A DNA stretch of 64,000 bases from Hypoxylon rubiginosum (lineage: Eukaryota > Ascomycota > Sordariomycetes > Xylariales > Hypoxylaceae). The notes beneath the pieces were generated by a model. It was not told where the DNA came from and made no database searches. It worked only from the letters and a program-made list of their open reading frames with translations. Each line of letters starts with the position of its first letter. Position 1 is the stretch's first letter. Shown here one piece after another: positions 22,098-33,921 of this stretch. The position numbers and the translations under genes were made by a program. Location: NCBI GenBank assembly GCA_902806565.1, contig CADCXA010000057.1, positions 62,001 to 126,000 of the forward strand, written 5' to 3'.

Positions 22098-23737
22098 CTA
22101 CCTACTTTCCAGTTCTGTGGCGACGTGAACTTTGGAGTCAGCAATAGAGGCCATGTCAACGGCCTTCTCGACGTCCTGATGAATGTTGGCGCCAGCAGGC
22201 CCGGCGTGCTCGAACGACCGTCCACGCTTCTCGGGGCCCAGCGAGGCCGTAACTGCGATACCGACAGCCACAATTGCGAGAGCGATTCCCATAGTCGGGC
22301 CGTACCCATCCACCAGCTTCCCGCTGCTACTAGTGACAAAGTGGCTCTCCGCGATAGCGTTGACGATCTGGGCCGCCGGCGAAGAGACCATATTGCCGAG
22401 CTGGTATGCGAGACCTGGGAAGGTAGATCTGTAGGCAGGGGGTGACAGTTCATTAAGGTGAATTGGGACGACGCCCCAGGCGCCCTGAACAAAAAACTGT
22501 ATCATAAATCCGGAAGCAGACAGGCCTGATTCCGTTGCCGGCAGGATCCAGGCCGGAACGAGAAAGCAGCTAATCAGCGCGGCTCCCACGATAGCGCGAC
22601 GGCGGCCGATGAATTGCGACAGGTAGCCGATGACGGTGCCACCAAAGCAGGCCCCCGTATTCATCAGGATGCTGGCGCGAGTGGCGGCGTCATTCGGAAG
22701 CTCCTTCGACTCTAGCATGAAGGTGGTGTAGCTGTCTTGGCTCGTGTGGGCGTAGTAGTTGAACCAGGTCATCAGAATGACGCAGTAGACACACATCCGC
22801 CACTCCTTGGCTAGCATTAACTTCGTCTCCGTCCAGAAGTCGCCTGCTGATATGTGATGACCAGCCGCCTTGGCCTCTCGGAATTGCTTCGACTCGGGGA
22901 AGAAGCTACGGAGGAGGCCGGCAGCGATCGAAAGGCCGGCCGCAATCCAGAAGACGGTCTTCCAGGTCTCCGTCTCACCGCCGACGCCGAGGTTGGCGCA
23001 TGCGGCGAGAACATACCCCAGAGCGTATCCTTGCTGTAGAATACCGCTCATCAATCCTCGTGCTTCGGTCCTATTGGTGATATGTTAGCGCCCCACAGAT
23101 GCGTGATAGGTCGTTGGAGACTTACGGGCAGTTTTCAAGGGCCATGGCGACAGCATTTCCGTAGACGCCGCCCATGAACAGACCAAACAAGGATCGGACA
23201 GCTAGAAACTGTTCAAACGTGGCGCTGTAGATCGTGGCAATTTGCAAAAGACCTTCCCGCCGAAGCATGAGTTCCGGTAAATTCAGTTGACATCGTTGAC
23301 GACTTACCCAAGAGGATCAAATTGGCAACCATGGGCCATTTCCGACCAAATCGGTCCCCGAGCAGACCGAACGTGGCGGCGCCGACGGACCGCAGAAGCA
23401 ACGTCAGCGTAATGGCAGTAGAAATGTCGGTCTTGGTGCGATCATAGTATCTGGAAAGCTTGACGGTCTGGATCGCAAGCGCGTGGAAGTCGAATGCGTC
23501 GGCGGTCCAAGCAAAGAGCCCTACGAGAAAGTAGGTCCAGTCCCTGCCGCTCAACTGCATGAAGAGCGAGATAGGATTCTTGAGCCTCTCGGGAGACTGC
23601 CACACCGTATGGGACTCGCCGAGCTCGTTCGTGACGACGACCCTCTGTTTCCACCGGAAGAGATCCCCCCATGACTGCTTTGCCGTCGCGATGATACCCT
23701 TCGCAAGGGGCTCCGCGGGCTCGTTGCCAACGGCCAT
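22098..23737 (-). CDS. JEN-type monocarboxylate/proton symporter (MFS), three exons
   Basis: Exons 23737-23308, 23252-23126 and 23070-22098 give 509 residues; introns are 55 bp each with GTAAGT donors. This is a major-facilitator carboxylate/H+ symporter of the Jen1/SHS type, which takes up lactate, pyruvate or related acids at the plasma membrane. About 12 hydrophobic segments are visible. LRSVGAATFGLLGDRFGRKWP is the MFS loop 2-3 motif. The Jen signature N-x2-S/T-H-x-S/T-Q-D-x3-T appears as NYYAHTSQDSYT at residues 290-301, with Ala at the first S/T position. GRRRAIVG marks the second half. The C-terminal tail is cytosolic. In relatives this gene is repressed by glucose and induced by carboxylates; I did not find a convincing regulatory site. 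Confidence 0.85.
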
Positions 23738-25990
23738 GTTTGGAGATCGAAAATAGCTAACGTGATTTTCTCCCGAATTCGTGCGGCGAGAATGAGCCGC
23801 TAGCTAGCTCTGCAAGTATCCTTAAGGAGGTTACGACGCTCCTCAGGAGTCGAGGCGGTGGGACCCCATTTCTTATACAACCTCGAAAGGCTGAGATTAT
23901 TTTAGATAATGGATGTGCACGGCGCATTCAACACAAGTCGGGTGACACTGATACCTCATTTGGCAGTTAGAAATAGTCTCAATGACTCAGTAGAATGTCC
24001 ACGGCTTTCTGCATTCCACTTCCCATGCTTCCCCATACCTCCCTCGCCCCTCTCCGCGCGATGCAACTCAGTACACAGTAAGCATAATTAAGCCTGCGTG
24101 AAACGACCTTACTGAGCAGCTAAGCCTCGGCCAAGCGTGTCAATGCCATGACATATATTCTCCGACCTCGAGACAGATATGTTTTTGCCAGCCCGGAGAC
24201 GATTTTGTGGGGACCGGAGATTGAGAAGCTTCGAGCTTCGAGTCCCTTTTCGAACGAGATAATCGTGATAATCCTCACTTCCTTACGTATCTACGCACAG
24301 TAGGTAGGTATATCTTAGATACTTCACATCGTAGGTGGTGAAGAGACCATGCCAACTGAATTCCTAAATTCGTCGCCGTTGACAATTCTCTATCACTGAT
24401 AGGCATTGCGGGACGTAGGGTTGCAATGCATCCAGCGGCAGTTGGACGGCAGCTATCACCAACACTAGCGAGGCCGCACAAGATTGCAAATTCCCATGGG
24501 CGTAGAAAAACATCCGATAACTCGCCATACGTGCGGAGCTCAACAAGTCAGTGAGCTATACCACGTGCGGAGGTGATATTCACCAGAACACGGCGCGAAG
24601 ACCGGCTTCGTGGAAACGATCGGCAATCTAATCAAACATGTCCACGTTCTGGCACAGCTTGATCTCCGGGATATCGCGGGACTAAGATTAGGACATTCGG
24701 GATTTCGTCCCGCTAGAATCGTACGCAAACGGGGACCACAGTCGTTCTCGAAGCCTTCTAAACGCAGTAACGTCGTGTAGTAGCATCGATGAGCACATTA
24801 GAAGACGCTGCAGATAGCTTGGTAATAGATTCCAAGACCGAAACATGTGCGGCTCACGCGTGTCGGTAGATTAACGTGAAAGCATGAAAGCCTAGGCCGA
24901 ACTAAGCTTTGTGGGATAGTCTGGATGGCTGTCTCAGGTCGTAACGTGGTAATCGGCTCTCGCGTGGATCGCTTATATGGATGTATCACTACAGGTATTC
25001 CGTACGTACATATATATTGCAATATCGATGTAGGGTAGCTACATGGCATTCAATGTGCTAGCATAAAAGCATATATAACCAGTCTTATGCAATAAAGAGC
25101 TTTTAGACATGCGCCAAAGATGTTGCCCCAAGAAGACTTTAGGGATCGAAGTTATCTACGAACAAACTCATAAGTTCAGCCATTTTGATTTTAATTTGAT
25201 TAGCTGTATGAACGTGGACAGGTTTCCCCGCGAAAGCGATTCCCGTTTGTTGGCGTAGCCTCCATCTCTACGTTGATGTTCTCCTTCCCAGACCATGGAA
25301 CGCTCGACAAACCCGAGACTTGACTGATATCAATAATCAGGAAATTAAACAGAAATCCCGAACGAAACCGAAGACGGAGCCGAAGCAGAGGCTTTACTCA
25401 CCATATAGCCTCGAGTCAATCCTGGCGTCGGCTTCACGGACACCATAATGAGGAAAGTTTAGCTGGTTCGTAATAGAATCGTCATCGACTCTCGCATGAA
25501 AGAAACCTGGTGGATGCTTGGCCAATCACCAACGCTTTATTTCCATTAGATTCCCCCATGAAGACCGAACTGACTTGTGTGTATGTGTCACGACGGCGAA
25601 GGTCCCATCTCCATGTCGTCATGGAATTCCTGCCTCGCTCAGCGTGAAGCCTAGGGCCTCACACTAACCTCTGGTCAATACGAGGTTCTAGATCTACAGT
25701 GCTGCTCGAATGTAAGGGAGACAAAGCAGCCGTACCAGCCGGGTGAGCTCTGCTACTGGGTACAGTCACGGGAACTAGATGAACTCATGACCGATCAAGC
25801 TCCAAACCTACATAGAGGCAGGTGAGATATCTATTCAGGTAGGTATTTTAAAGGGTTCAGGTCATGCAATCAAATTTGAGGCAAACATAAGACACCTTAT
25901 ACCTACAAGGCAATCTTCCTCTGCTGGGTATATAGAACAAGTCCAGAAAAGCATTTGATATATCCACTGAACAGGCTTGACACTTTGAAA
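23738..25990. other. 2.3 kb divergent promoter region (JEN-like gene and catalase)
   Basis: No intact gene. GTAGGTAGGTAT lies at about 24300-24311 and CAGGTAGGTATT at 25838-25849. A short frame near 24610-24700 reads vaguely like a degraded F-box helix but is too short and isolated to call. Confidence 0.5.
25929..25935 (+). promoter_or_regulatory. Putative TATA box of the catalase gene
   Basis: TATATAG lies 62 bases before the catalase ATG, consistent with a core promoter and a short leader. Sequence match and spacing only. Confidence 0.4.
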
Positions 25991-27876
25991 ATGGCACCGT
26001 CTGCAGACACCTCGTTCAGTAGCCATGTGGCCGACCAGTTCAGGTCTTATGAGGAAGACCGTCAGATGGCTTCCAAGGACGTACTCTACGCTACGAGGTC
26101 AGTATAGCCACATTCATAACGAATACTACTGTCATTCGACGTCAGAATGATTGCTAGTCATTGTGATCATCAGCTAACCAACGTAGCAATGGCGTCCCTA
26201 TGCCTCATCCTTACGAGACTCAGCGCGTAGGAGAAAATGGACCGCTGCTCCTCCAGGATTTCCATCTGATCGACCTCCTATCCCATTTCGACCGTGAACG
26301 TATCCCCGAACGCGTGGTTCACGCCAAAGGGAGCGGTGCTCAGTACGTCTCCATTAGTTGATGGCTCTACCCTTATCGTATTCTAATTTCGGAATTAACG
26401 CGTTCGTGTAGTGGCTTCTTCGAGTGCACAGACCCAATTCCGGAGCTGTGCTCTGCCGATATCTTTTCGACCAAAGGGAAGAAATGCTCAGTTACTGCGA
26501 GATTCTCCACCGTCGGCGGCGAATCCGGCTCGCACGACTGCGCCCGCGATCCCCGGGGATTCTCCGTTAAATTCCGGACGGACGATGGCAACTGGGACCT
26601 TGTCGCCAATAACACGCCCGTCTTCTTCTTGAGAGACCCGGCTAAGTTCCCTCACTTCATCCACACGCAGAAGCGGGATCCGTCTACCCATCTTACACAT
26701 GCCGATGACTCTACGATGTTCTGGGATTACCTCTGCAATAACCCTGAGAGCATCCACCAAGTCATGATCCTCATGGGAGATCGAGGCATCCCAGATGGAT
26801 TCCGTTTCATGCATGGATACTCGGGGCACGCTCTGAAGTTGGTTAATAAACAAGGTGATTGGGTTTACACCCAGATTCACCTCAGGTCTCAACAGGGCAC
26901 CAAGTTCATCACTCAAGAAGACTCAGCCAGCAAATCTGCCGACCACTCGCAGAAGGACCTGTACGAGGCAATCCAGCGTGGGGAGTATCCGAAGTGGAGC
27001 GTCGAGATTCAGACCATGACGCCGAAGCAGGCCGAACAGGTGTGGGAGAAACAGAAGATCAACGTGTTCGACCTGACCCATGTTTGGCCGCAGGGTCAGT
27101 TTCCGCGAAAGAAGATTGGCGAATTCACGTTGAACGAGAACGCCATAAACTACTTCGCAGAGATAGAGCAGGCTGCTTTCAACCCTGCTCACATGCCTCC
27201 CGGCATCGAGCCGTCCGCTGACCCGGTCCTCCAGTCGCGCCTCTTTTCGTATCCCGACACCCACCGTCACCGAATTGGAGTTAATTATCAGCAGCTTCCC
27301 GTCAACGCGGCTCGGACGGGCTTCAAGTTTGGCAACTTCCAGCGCGACGGTTCCATGGCATTTTACAATCAGGGAGCACGACCCAACTACTTGAGTTCTA
27401 TCGATCCTATCCGGTTCCGGCCCCGCTCCGTCGATCTCGACAAGACTCACGGTCACTTTACCGGAGAAGCCATCACGTTCCTATCCGAGATCCGACCGGA
27501 GGATTTCAATGCACCGAGAGCGCTGTGGCGGAAGGTGTGGGACGAGCCTGCTCGCGCGAGGTTTATCGGCAACGTAACCGGGAAGATGGAGGTCTGCAGG
27601 GAGCCGGAGTTCATCAAGCGGCAGATTGCTATCTTCCGAGAGGTCGACGAGGAGATCGCCACTCGCCTCGAGAAAGCTACAGGTATCAAGGGGTACGACG
27701 GGATCTCGAAGTTGAGGTTCAACGGCACTCATAACGGAATGACAAACGACGCTAAATTGAGATACGCCAACGGCGTAGACGTGACCAAGGGGAAGAGTGT
27801 GACGGAGAATAACGGGGCGCCCTCCACAGGTACTCATAAGGGGCTGCCGGTTGGTGTGAATGCGAATGGCGCTTGA
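25991..27876 (+). CDS. Catalase (heme, monofunctional), three exons
   Basis: Exons 25991-26097, 26187-26342 and 26412-27876 give 575 residues. Introns are 89 bp and 69 bp (GTCAGT/GTAG and GTACGT/TGTAG) and restore catalase sequence across both joins. The enzyme dismutates hydrogen peroxide. Catalytic His81 sits in RVVHAKGSGAHGFF, distal Asn in DGNWDLVANNTP (about 154-155), and the proximal heme Tyr in RLFSYPDTHRHRIG. The length fits a small-subunit catalase, lacking the C-terminal flavodoxin-like domain of the large fungal enzymes. The C-terminus (GLPVGVNANGA) is a polar tail without a classical SKL peroxisomal signal. No signal peptide, so probably cytosolic. Confidence 0.93.
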
Positions 27877-28143
27877 TGGTACATATGTAGTTTGTCACAG
27901 CTGGTAGAACAAAATTGGGCTATGTAAACCAAGCTGTGTAAAATACGAGGCATATGATAAATTCTATCATTTGTTGTGAAACTCTCCAAGTTTATTTGCG
28001 CGGGCTGAACACGCAAATACTTGATTGCCTTTTTTTTGTTTATCGATAAATACCTAAGGACCTTTTATCTTATCTGACAATGATTTGGTAAGATCCCAGT
28101 ACATGCATGCAAATGCTCCTTTCTATGCGATAGTTATGTACAA

Positions 28144-30028
28144 CTATTTTTGCTCCTTTCCAAATTCTATATTCTCAACCGTCGGCTCTCTTAACTCGTT
28201 CAGAATACCATCATCTCGACTTTCTTGTCGCTTCTCACCGCGCAGCTCCTTACCTCCGTCATCTATCACAGTGCTCGACGATGACGATAGCGGTTGCGGG
28301 AGGTCGGTGCGAGGTTCCGCAGCCTTTTCTCGTCGTTGGGCTTCTTCATCATCTGGTTTCTTAAGGTTGGTGGGCGCAAACCTCGAACGTTTGCGAATCT
28401 GTTCGCCGTACTTATAAAACGCGAACGGAATCACGGCAAGTACTGTTGCGACACCTCCTATCAGCGAGCCACCGCCCCCGACCCCGAGCGCTTCGAACAT
28501 GTAATTGGTGAATAACGGCGCCGCAGCACCGCAAGCCGAGCGGCAGACGGTGTTTACTGCTATTGCAGACGCCGCATACATTAAATACGAATCGACTAGA
28601 TAGTTCAGATACCCGACAAAGATTAGCATAAGCGAAGTAGCTAAGAAGACTCCCGCGATCGTCGGGACCGACCAGTGGATCCAGCTAGAATCTGTCAGCT
28701 AGGTCTATGTTAGGGGGGATAGCCTGGCTTACTTATATTCGGCGGTCCAAGCGAACCAGAACATGGTAATGGGAAATATGATTCCTCCGATAATAGCCAA
28801 GGTCAATCTGTCTTCGGGTTTAATCTCCACCCCTGCTTTGATCTTCTTTGCCTTGTATCTCGAGTCGAAAATGACGATGACAGCACCGATGCAGGCGCCA
28901 ATCGATGTCCCAATCAGGGGAAGTTCGCCGACGCCGGCATTCCACCCACGTCTCTGCTGAAACACGATCGGGTAGATGGTGAATAACATGTAGAGAAGCG
29001 TGTACACGACGGACATGTAGACGGCGCATAGGAAAGAGATGGTGTCGAAGAGGATGATCCACGGTCTCGTAAGAGCCACCTTGTATATCTGGACGAGGGA
29101 GCGGTCTCCCTCCTCTACAGAGGCTTTAACATTTTCATAGCCTGGGATCTTGGCCTGCCGAATGCGGCGAGCACGATTTACCAATATCTTGGGACCAAAA
29201 GTCTCAGGAATAGTAAACATGAACAGTGCTGTAACGGCGCCTAACCATAGCAGGACGTAGAAGCTCCACCTCCAGTCCTTGGTGAGCTGAAGGAAGCCCC
29301 CGACGATCGGACCAAGGGACGGTCCTACCCAGACCATGCAGGAGAAGATGGCCATCGCATTTCCACGCTCGACGGGACCCCAGAGGTCGGCAAGTACTCC
29401 GGGGCCATTGCTAAGCGGTGCGCTCACGAATGTGCCCGTGAGGAACCGGCCGACGAGAAGGCTCCCAAAATTCGGCGCGAAGGCACAGAGGAAGTTGAAT
29501 GCAAGGTACAGCAGAAAGGTGATGTAGAAAATCCATCTTCGCCCGTAGTACTATTTAAGACAAATCAGCCACTGTGATCGAAAATCCGGAGCCGCTCTGG
29601 TAGGGTTCTTCGTACCTCGGACAGCGGCGCAAAAACGAGAGGGCCGGCGCAATAACCTAGAAGAAAAAGGGTGATTGTGAGCCCGGCTGCTTCCTCGGAA
29701 ATGCCAAATTCTTCGGAGACGCTCTGGATCGCCCTATGTTAGCGCACTCGACAAGACGCAATAAACGCGACGATATAATTAAGGTACTTACCAGCAAACA
29801 ACCAGACACAGACGACGATGCGAAGGTAGCGTTTACAAGGAGCAAGACGGAGCATATCGTTATGTACCAGCGTCTAGCGTTTGACCAATTATGCGGGTTC
29901 TCGATGTCTCCCTCTTTGAAGTCGACATATCCATTTTCATTGAGGAATGGATGCTCTTCGAACTCCAGATTCCCAGTCGTATACGGCTTCGCCGTGGCTC
30001 GTGAGAGGATACGTCCGAGCTGAGCCAT
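28144..30028 (-). CDS. DHA1-type MFS drug/H+ antiporter, four exons
   Basis: Exons 30028-29792, 29723-29616, 29550-28733 and 28684-28144 give 567 residues. Joins give SGCLL/SVSEEFG, LSE/YYGRRW and WTAEYN/WIHWS; in introns 1 and 3 a nearer AG was passed over because it broke the frame. The product is a proton-antiporter exporter at the plasma membrane. It shows the cytosolic N-terminal DIENPHNWS motif, the loop 2-3 motif YYGRRW, the antiporter-type segment MVWVGPSLGPIVGGFL, and paired transmembrane bundles. The C-terminal 90 residues form a charged tail (RKRSRFAPTNLKKPDDEEA). The substrate cannot be read. The next gene upstream on the same strand is the NCS1 permease, 885 bp away. Confidence 0.85.
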
Positions 30029-30913
30029 GTTCGCTTTTTATATACCTACTTAAGCTCCAGAGCTCAAAAATATGGTTGAGCACAGCATCTTTGGATGGAC
30101 AGAATCGAAGGGCTCAAAGAGATATAATAAAGAAACATGACAATGCTACAGTAATCTATGCAGTAATCTATGCAAGACCAGAGCTCGCGCCGAGGGGCAA
30201 ACGCGAAGCTAGAGCTGTAGCGTTGCATTGGGACAAAGATGACGGCACTACGTCAAGCACGTCAATAACCGATTTGGAATTCTGACAGGCTGAGGGTGGT
30301 CGCCGGTCTCAATGCCGTTAAACCCGGCGCGAATCCGACATCCTACTAACCACGGATAGATTCAAGATTCAACGAGACTAAAGAGTCCGGGGGTCGGCGG
30401 AATAAACCATGTAAGCTAAGGCTCGCATAATTGGAGCAGCTATGGTGTTCTGGGTATATACCTAGGTACACGACGCGTATGTACGTCTCTCTAAGGACTG
30501 TTAGGGGTAATTAGTCACAGAAGACGCTCTACAGGCGTGACATAGACTCAAGGGATATCAAAGCCATCCCTCGCGTCGCTGACAGCCACTACTATTTGCG
30601 GTGTAGACAATCACAATCACCTGACACGGTACACACATGACACTTGACTCGCAAACAATTCGAAAATTTGATCAGCAGGACTTAGGAGATAATAGGAGAT
30701 AAGTACCCAGGTAGGCGTAAGCCTTTCGGTGAGCCATCACGTCATCTTAAGATGGCCGAGCGGTACATGAGAGTATCTTCAGGTACCTAATGCTGGGTAA
30801 GAGCGCTGAATGGGATGATACTAACATCGAACTTAACAATGCAGACAAGAGTTATCGACACCAATATGCCAATGTTGAAGAATCTAATATGCCGTATCCA
30901 CCTCCGACATCGT
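30029..30913. other. Intergenic region
   Basis: Promoter of the DHA1 exporter and 3' region of the NCS1 permease. It holds a 12-bp direct duplication (GTAATCTATGCA twice, 30151-30174) and TACCTAGGTA at about 30459-30468. No gene. Confidence 0.55.
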
Positions 30914-32859
30914 CTATAGGGGCTTCGCATCAGACGACTCCATCTTCTCAAGTGGGCTCGAACCAGAAGCCTTCTCAGCTCCCGCGTCGTTCTCTCGCAT
31001 ATGAGCCTCGATAGCCAAGTCGTCCAAGTCCCAGATCGTATCCTTTAGCAACGTTTCCTTCGCGGGGACAGCGAAACTTAGCGCCGTGTAGAGGACGATC
31101 GAGGTCACGAACCCGAACAGCCAATTAAAGGTATAAAGATTCCTGACGCCGTCATTGATACGAACTGCACCAGGGCCGCTAATGCTTAGACCCAAGCCTG
31201 GGAGAAGAGGCACGACAGGCACGAGGAAGGCGACGGCCGCGCGCCAGTTACAGCCACCGAGGTAGCGATAGCGGCCGTCTGGGTCGTACAGACTGGGGAT
31301 GTCAATGTGACCCTTCTTGACGAACCAGTAGTCGGATACCATGATGCCGGCCATCGGCCCCAAGAAAACGGCATAACCACCCATAAAGGCGAGGAAGGTC
31401 TGCGCAGAACTCAGAATCTTCCACGGCACCAGTACCCAGCCCGCGATCACCGCAGCGATCATGCAGCCTCGCTTAATGTTTATCCAGCGAGGGAAAAGTA
31501 CGGTCAGGTCGTTAGCCGCGGAGATGGAATTCGCCGTAATATTCGTGCCCACCTAACACGTAAAGATATCAATAGGGAGAACCACAACGAGCTTTTCGCC
31601 GTTACGGACGGGCCTATACATACCTGCGCAACGTACCAAGCGAGGGCGGCAAAGAAAGCAGCGCATCTCCCGCCGGAGCCGTAGTCGAGCCACATAGCGA
31701 CGATGTCCAGGGGATTCCACAGGTACTCTCCGCTGAAGACCTTACTCGCAGACGTCGTGACGATACCGAGGACGCCGCAGGCGGTGAAAATAATAGGCAT
31801 CGCAGGAAGCTGAATGTACTGGCCATTGGGAGACTTGGCATAGCGCGTGAAGTCGGGTATGTTCACCGCCAACGTACTCCAGTTGCCCGTCACGCTCGAC
31901 ATGCACGACAGCCACAGCCAGGCGTACTGCGAACCCGTAGCCGTCGCCCGCAGCGCGAATATATCGCCGTGCCCTCCCGCCTTGTGGATGCACCACCCCA
32001 TCGTCGCGATGGCGGCGACGGGGGCGGCGCTGAGCTTGATCCAGAAGAGCGGGCGCAGCTTCGTGGGGTGGATTAGAAGGAGCGGCAGCTGGATGATCCA
32101 GAACAGGAAGTACGAAATCATCCCTTGGGTCGTGATGCCGGCCGACGCCGGTAGCGCGTTCGGGATGTCGTTGTAGGACGGGGCCCAGGCGCGGAGCATA
32201 ATCGTAACGCATTGGGCACCGTTCGCGCTCTAGATGATGCTCACGTCAACTGGCCGGACACCCTCAAAGTTAAGCATTGGGCGCTGTCGCTATTTACCTG
32301 TATGCCTAGCCAAAACATGGCCAGGATGGCTCGGCTGACGATGCAGAAATATCTCAGGTAGTAACCGAAGCTGCTGCTCGCGATGACGGAAAAGGGCACG
32401 TGGAGCTTGGAACCGATGGCGCCGTTGAGCACCAGAGGCACAGCGACACAGAAGTTGCCGACTATCATGATGGGGATTGCCTCTCGCCAACTCAGGCCCA
32501 CGGAGAGGATAGCAGATGCTGTCTGCCACGTGGCTAAGTTGATCGTGTCGGTTCTAGAAAGAAGAGGCGAGAAAAGCCCGGTGTCAGATCGTGATGGGCA
32601 AATCCCCAAGAATTTACTTACGCCCAGTAAGCCAGGATCAGCCACGCACCCCAGGTTTGATCTTCAATCGGTGTCGGGTCTGGTCATCCATCTTGTTAAT
32701 TATTGGGAAGGCTTCATCGCGACAGGAGAGTGTAACTATACCCATATCTCGATTCGTCCATACGTGCGGAGGAGCGAGCGCTCCGTTCTGCTTCGGAAGC
32801 TCCCAGGCGTGGAGGGAGGTGAGCCTCCGCCTCAGCTCGGCCGTCGACGGCTTTCTCAT
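30914..32859 (-). CDS. NCS1-family nucleobase/allantoin-type permease, five exons
   Basis: Exons 32859-32742, 32679-32622, 32553-32298, 32229-31624 and 31552-30914 give 558 residues. Joins read RDMDPTPIEDQTWGAWLILAYWA, then TDTINLATW, and FWLGIQ/SANGAQ, all typical of the family. This is a 12-helix purine/pyrimidine-related symporter at the plasma membrane, of the Fur group (uracil, allantoin, uridine and relatives). Signatures include TPIEDQTWGAW before helix 1, SSSFGYYLRYF, NIPDFTRYAK and FLGPMAGIMVSDYWFVKKG. Residues after about 530 form a short acidic/Ser-rich cytosolic tail where such proteins are often ubiquitinated. Substrate choice within the Fur group is not readable. The upstream neighbour on the same strand is the transaldolase. 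Confidence 0.85.
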
Positions 32860-33921
32860 GGTAGCGGATACTTGGGTTCACGATGGCGTATTTTCGGTTG
32901 CAGGTTTACCATCCGACGAAGCCTCGACGCGCAGAGGGAAGTGTAGAAAGATGTTGTAAAGCTCAATCTTCGGTACTGGTGCTCCCTCTAGATAAACCCC
33001 CCCAAACTTGTCATCACGATACCGTACGAGAGCAAACGAGAGCTCAACCGATAAGAGAGCTGCACTCCTGCAGGGGTCCGAGATACAATGCTGACCGAAG
33101 TTGGTCAAGTCACCTTCCCGGCGCATCGGCGTAGAATCCAATAAGAAGCGAGTATGTTATCAGCCTCTGCTAATATCAGCCTGGGCAAGCTGAGTTATCT
33201 ACTCGATTTAACCTGGGACTCGTACATACTTCGTACTGTCGGCCATCTCCAGGCATGTCTTATATCACAGAGCCGATAGAAGAGATGATAAGAATCCTGC
33301 ACGGTCATTCACCTAGATATTCGAGCATAAAATTATGCAAGTCTTTGGAGAGACATTGTATCCTTAAAGCCAAGTAAGTGTACTATGAATGTACATAGGT
33401 AGGAGTTGGATATTAGTATACACGGCTTGAGAGCCGTAGCTTCGTAAAGGATCGAGGGCTAATCTATACCTCTAATCAGGTACTTGGTATGTACCGTATA
33501 AGTACCCTCTAGCCTAAGCCTATCTATGGGGCATCGGAAGACTTCCGCGACATCGCGACAAGGGTTTCTTTTTTTCACTTGATCATCGTCTGTCTTCGGT
33601 AGATGTTTATTTCTAGCTGGATGTCAGCAGCACAGCTCTCGAATATGGCGACTGCCATAGTGTCTTCTATGATTGAGTCTGTAAATTCCAACCAATTGAG
33701 CAGGATGGATGACAATGAAAGCACACGTACACATGACGACAGGTGAGTAACAGAGTACCGACGTCAAGACAGGGTTACTTGCAGCATTGTCACTCATATT
33801 CAAATTGATTAGAACTGCTGTTCTCAATAGGGACCCGTCTATCGGACGTAAAACCGCTACCTACGTACCTCCTAAGATATATGGGGTAGTGCGACGACGT
33901 GGTGCTACCATGAAGCGGATC
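32860..33921. other. Intergenic region
   Basis: Promoter of the NCS1 permease plus the 3' region of the transaldolase. Motifs ATAGGTAGGAG (near 33397) and CTACCTACGTACCTCCT (33859-33875). No gene seen. Confidence 0.5.

Noticed and set aside
24600..24710. Possible F-box relic (reads like LAQLDLRDIAGLRL)
   Set aside because: Only about 30 residues, with no supporting sequence on either side.
29735..29792. Alternative acceptor (CATAG) for intron 1 of the DHA1 exporter
   Set aside because: It shifts the frame into non-protein sequence; the later CAG at 29724 keeps the frame and gives family-typical sequence.
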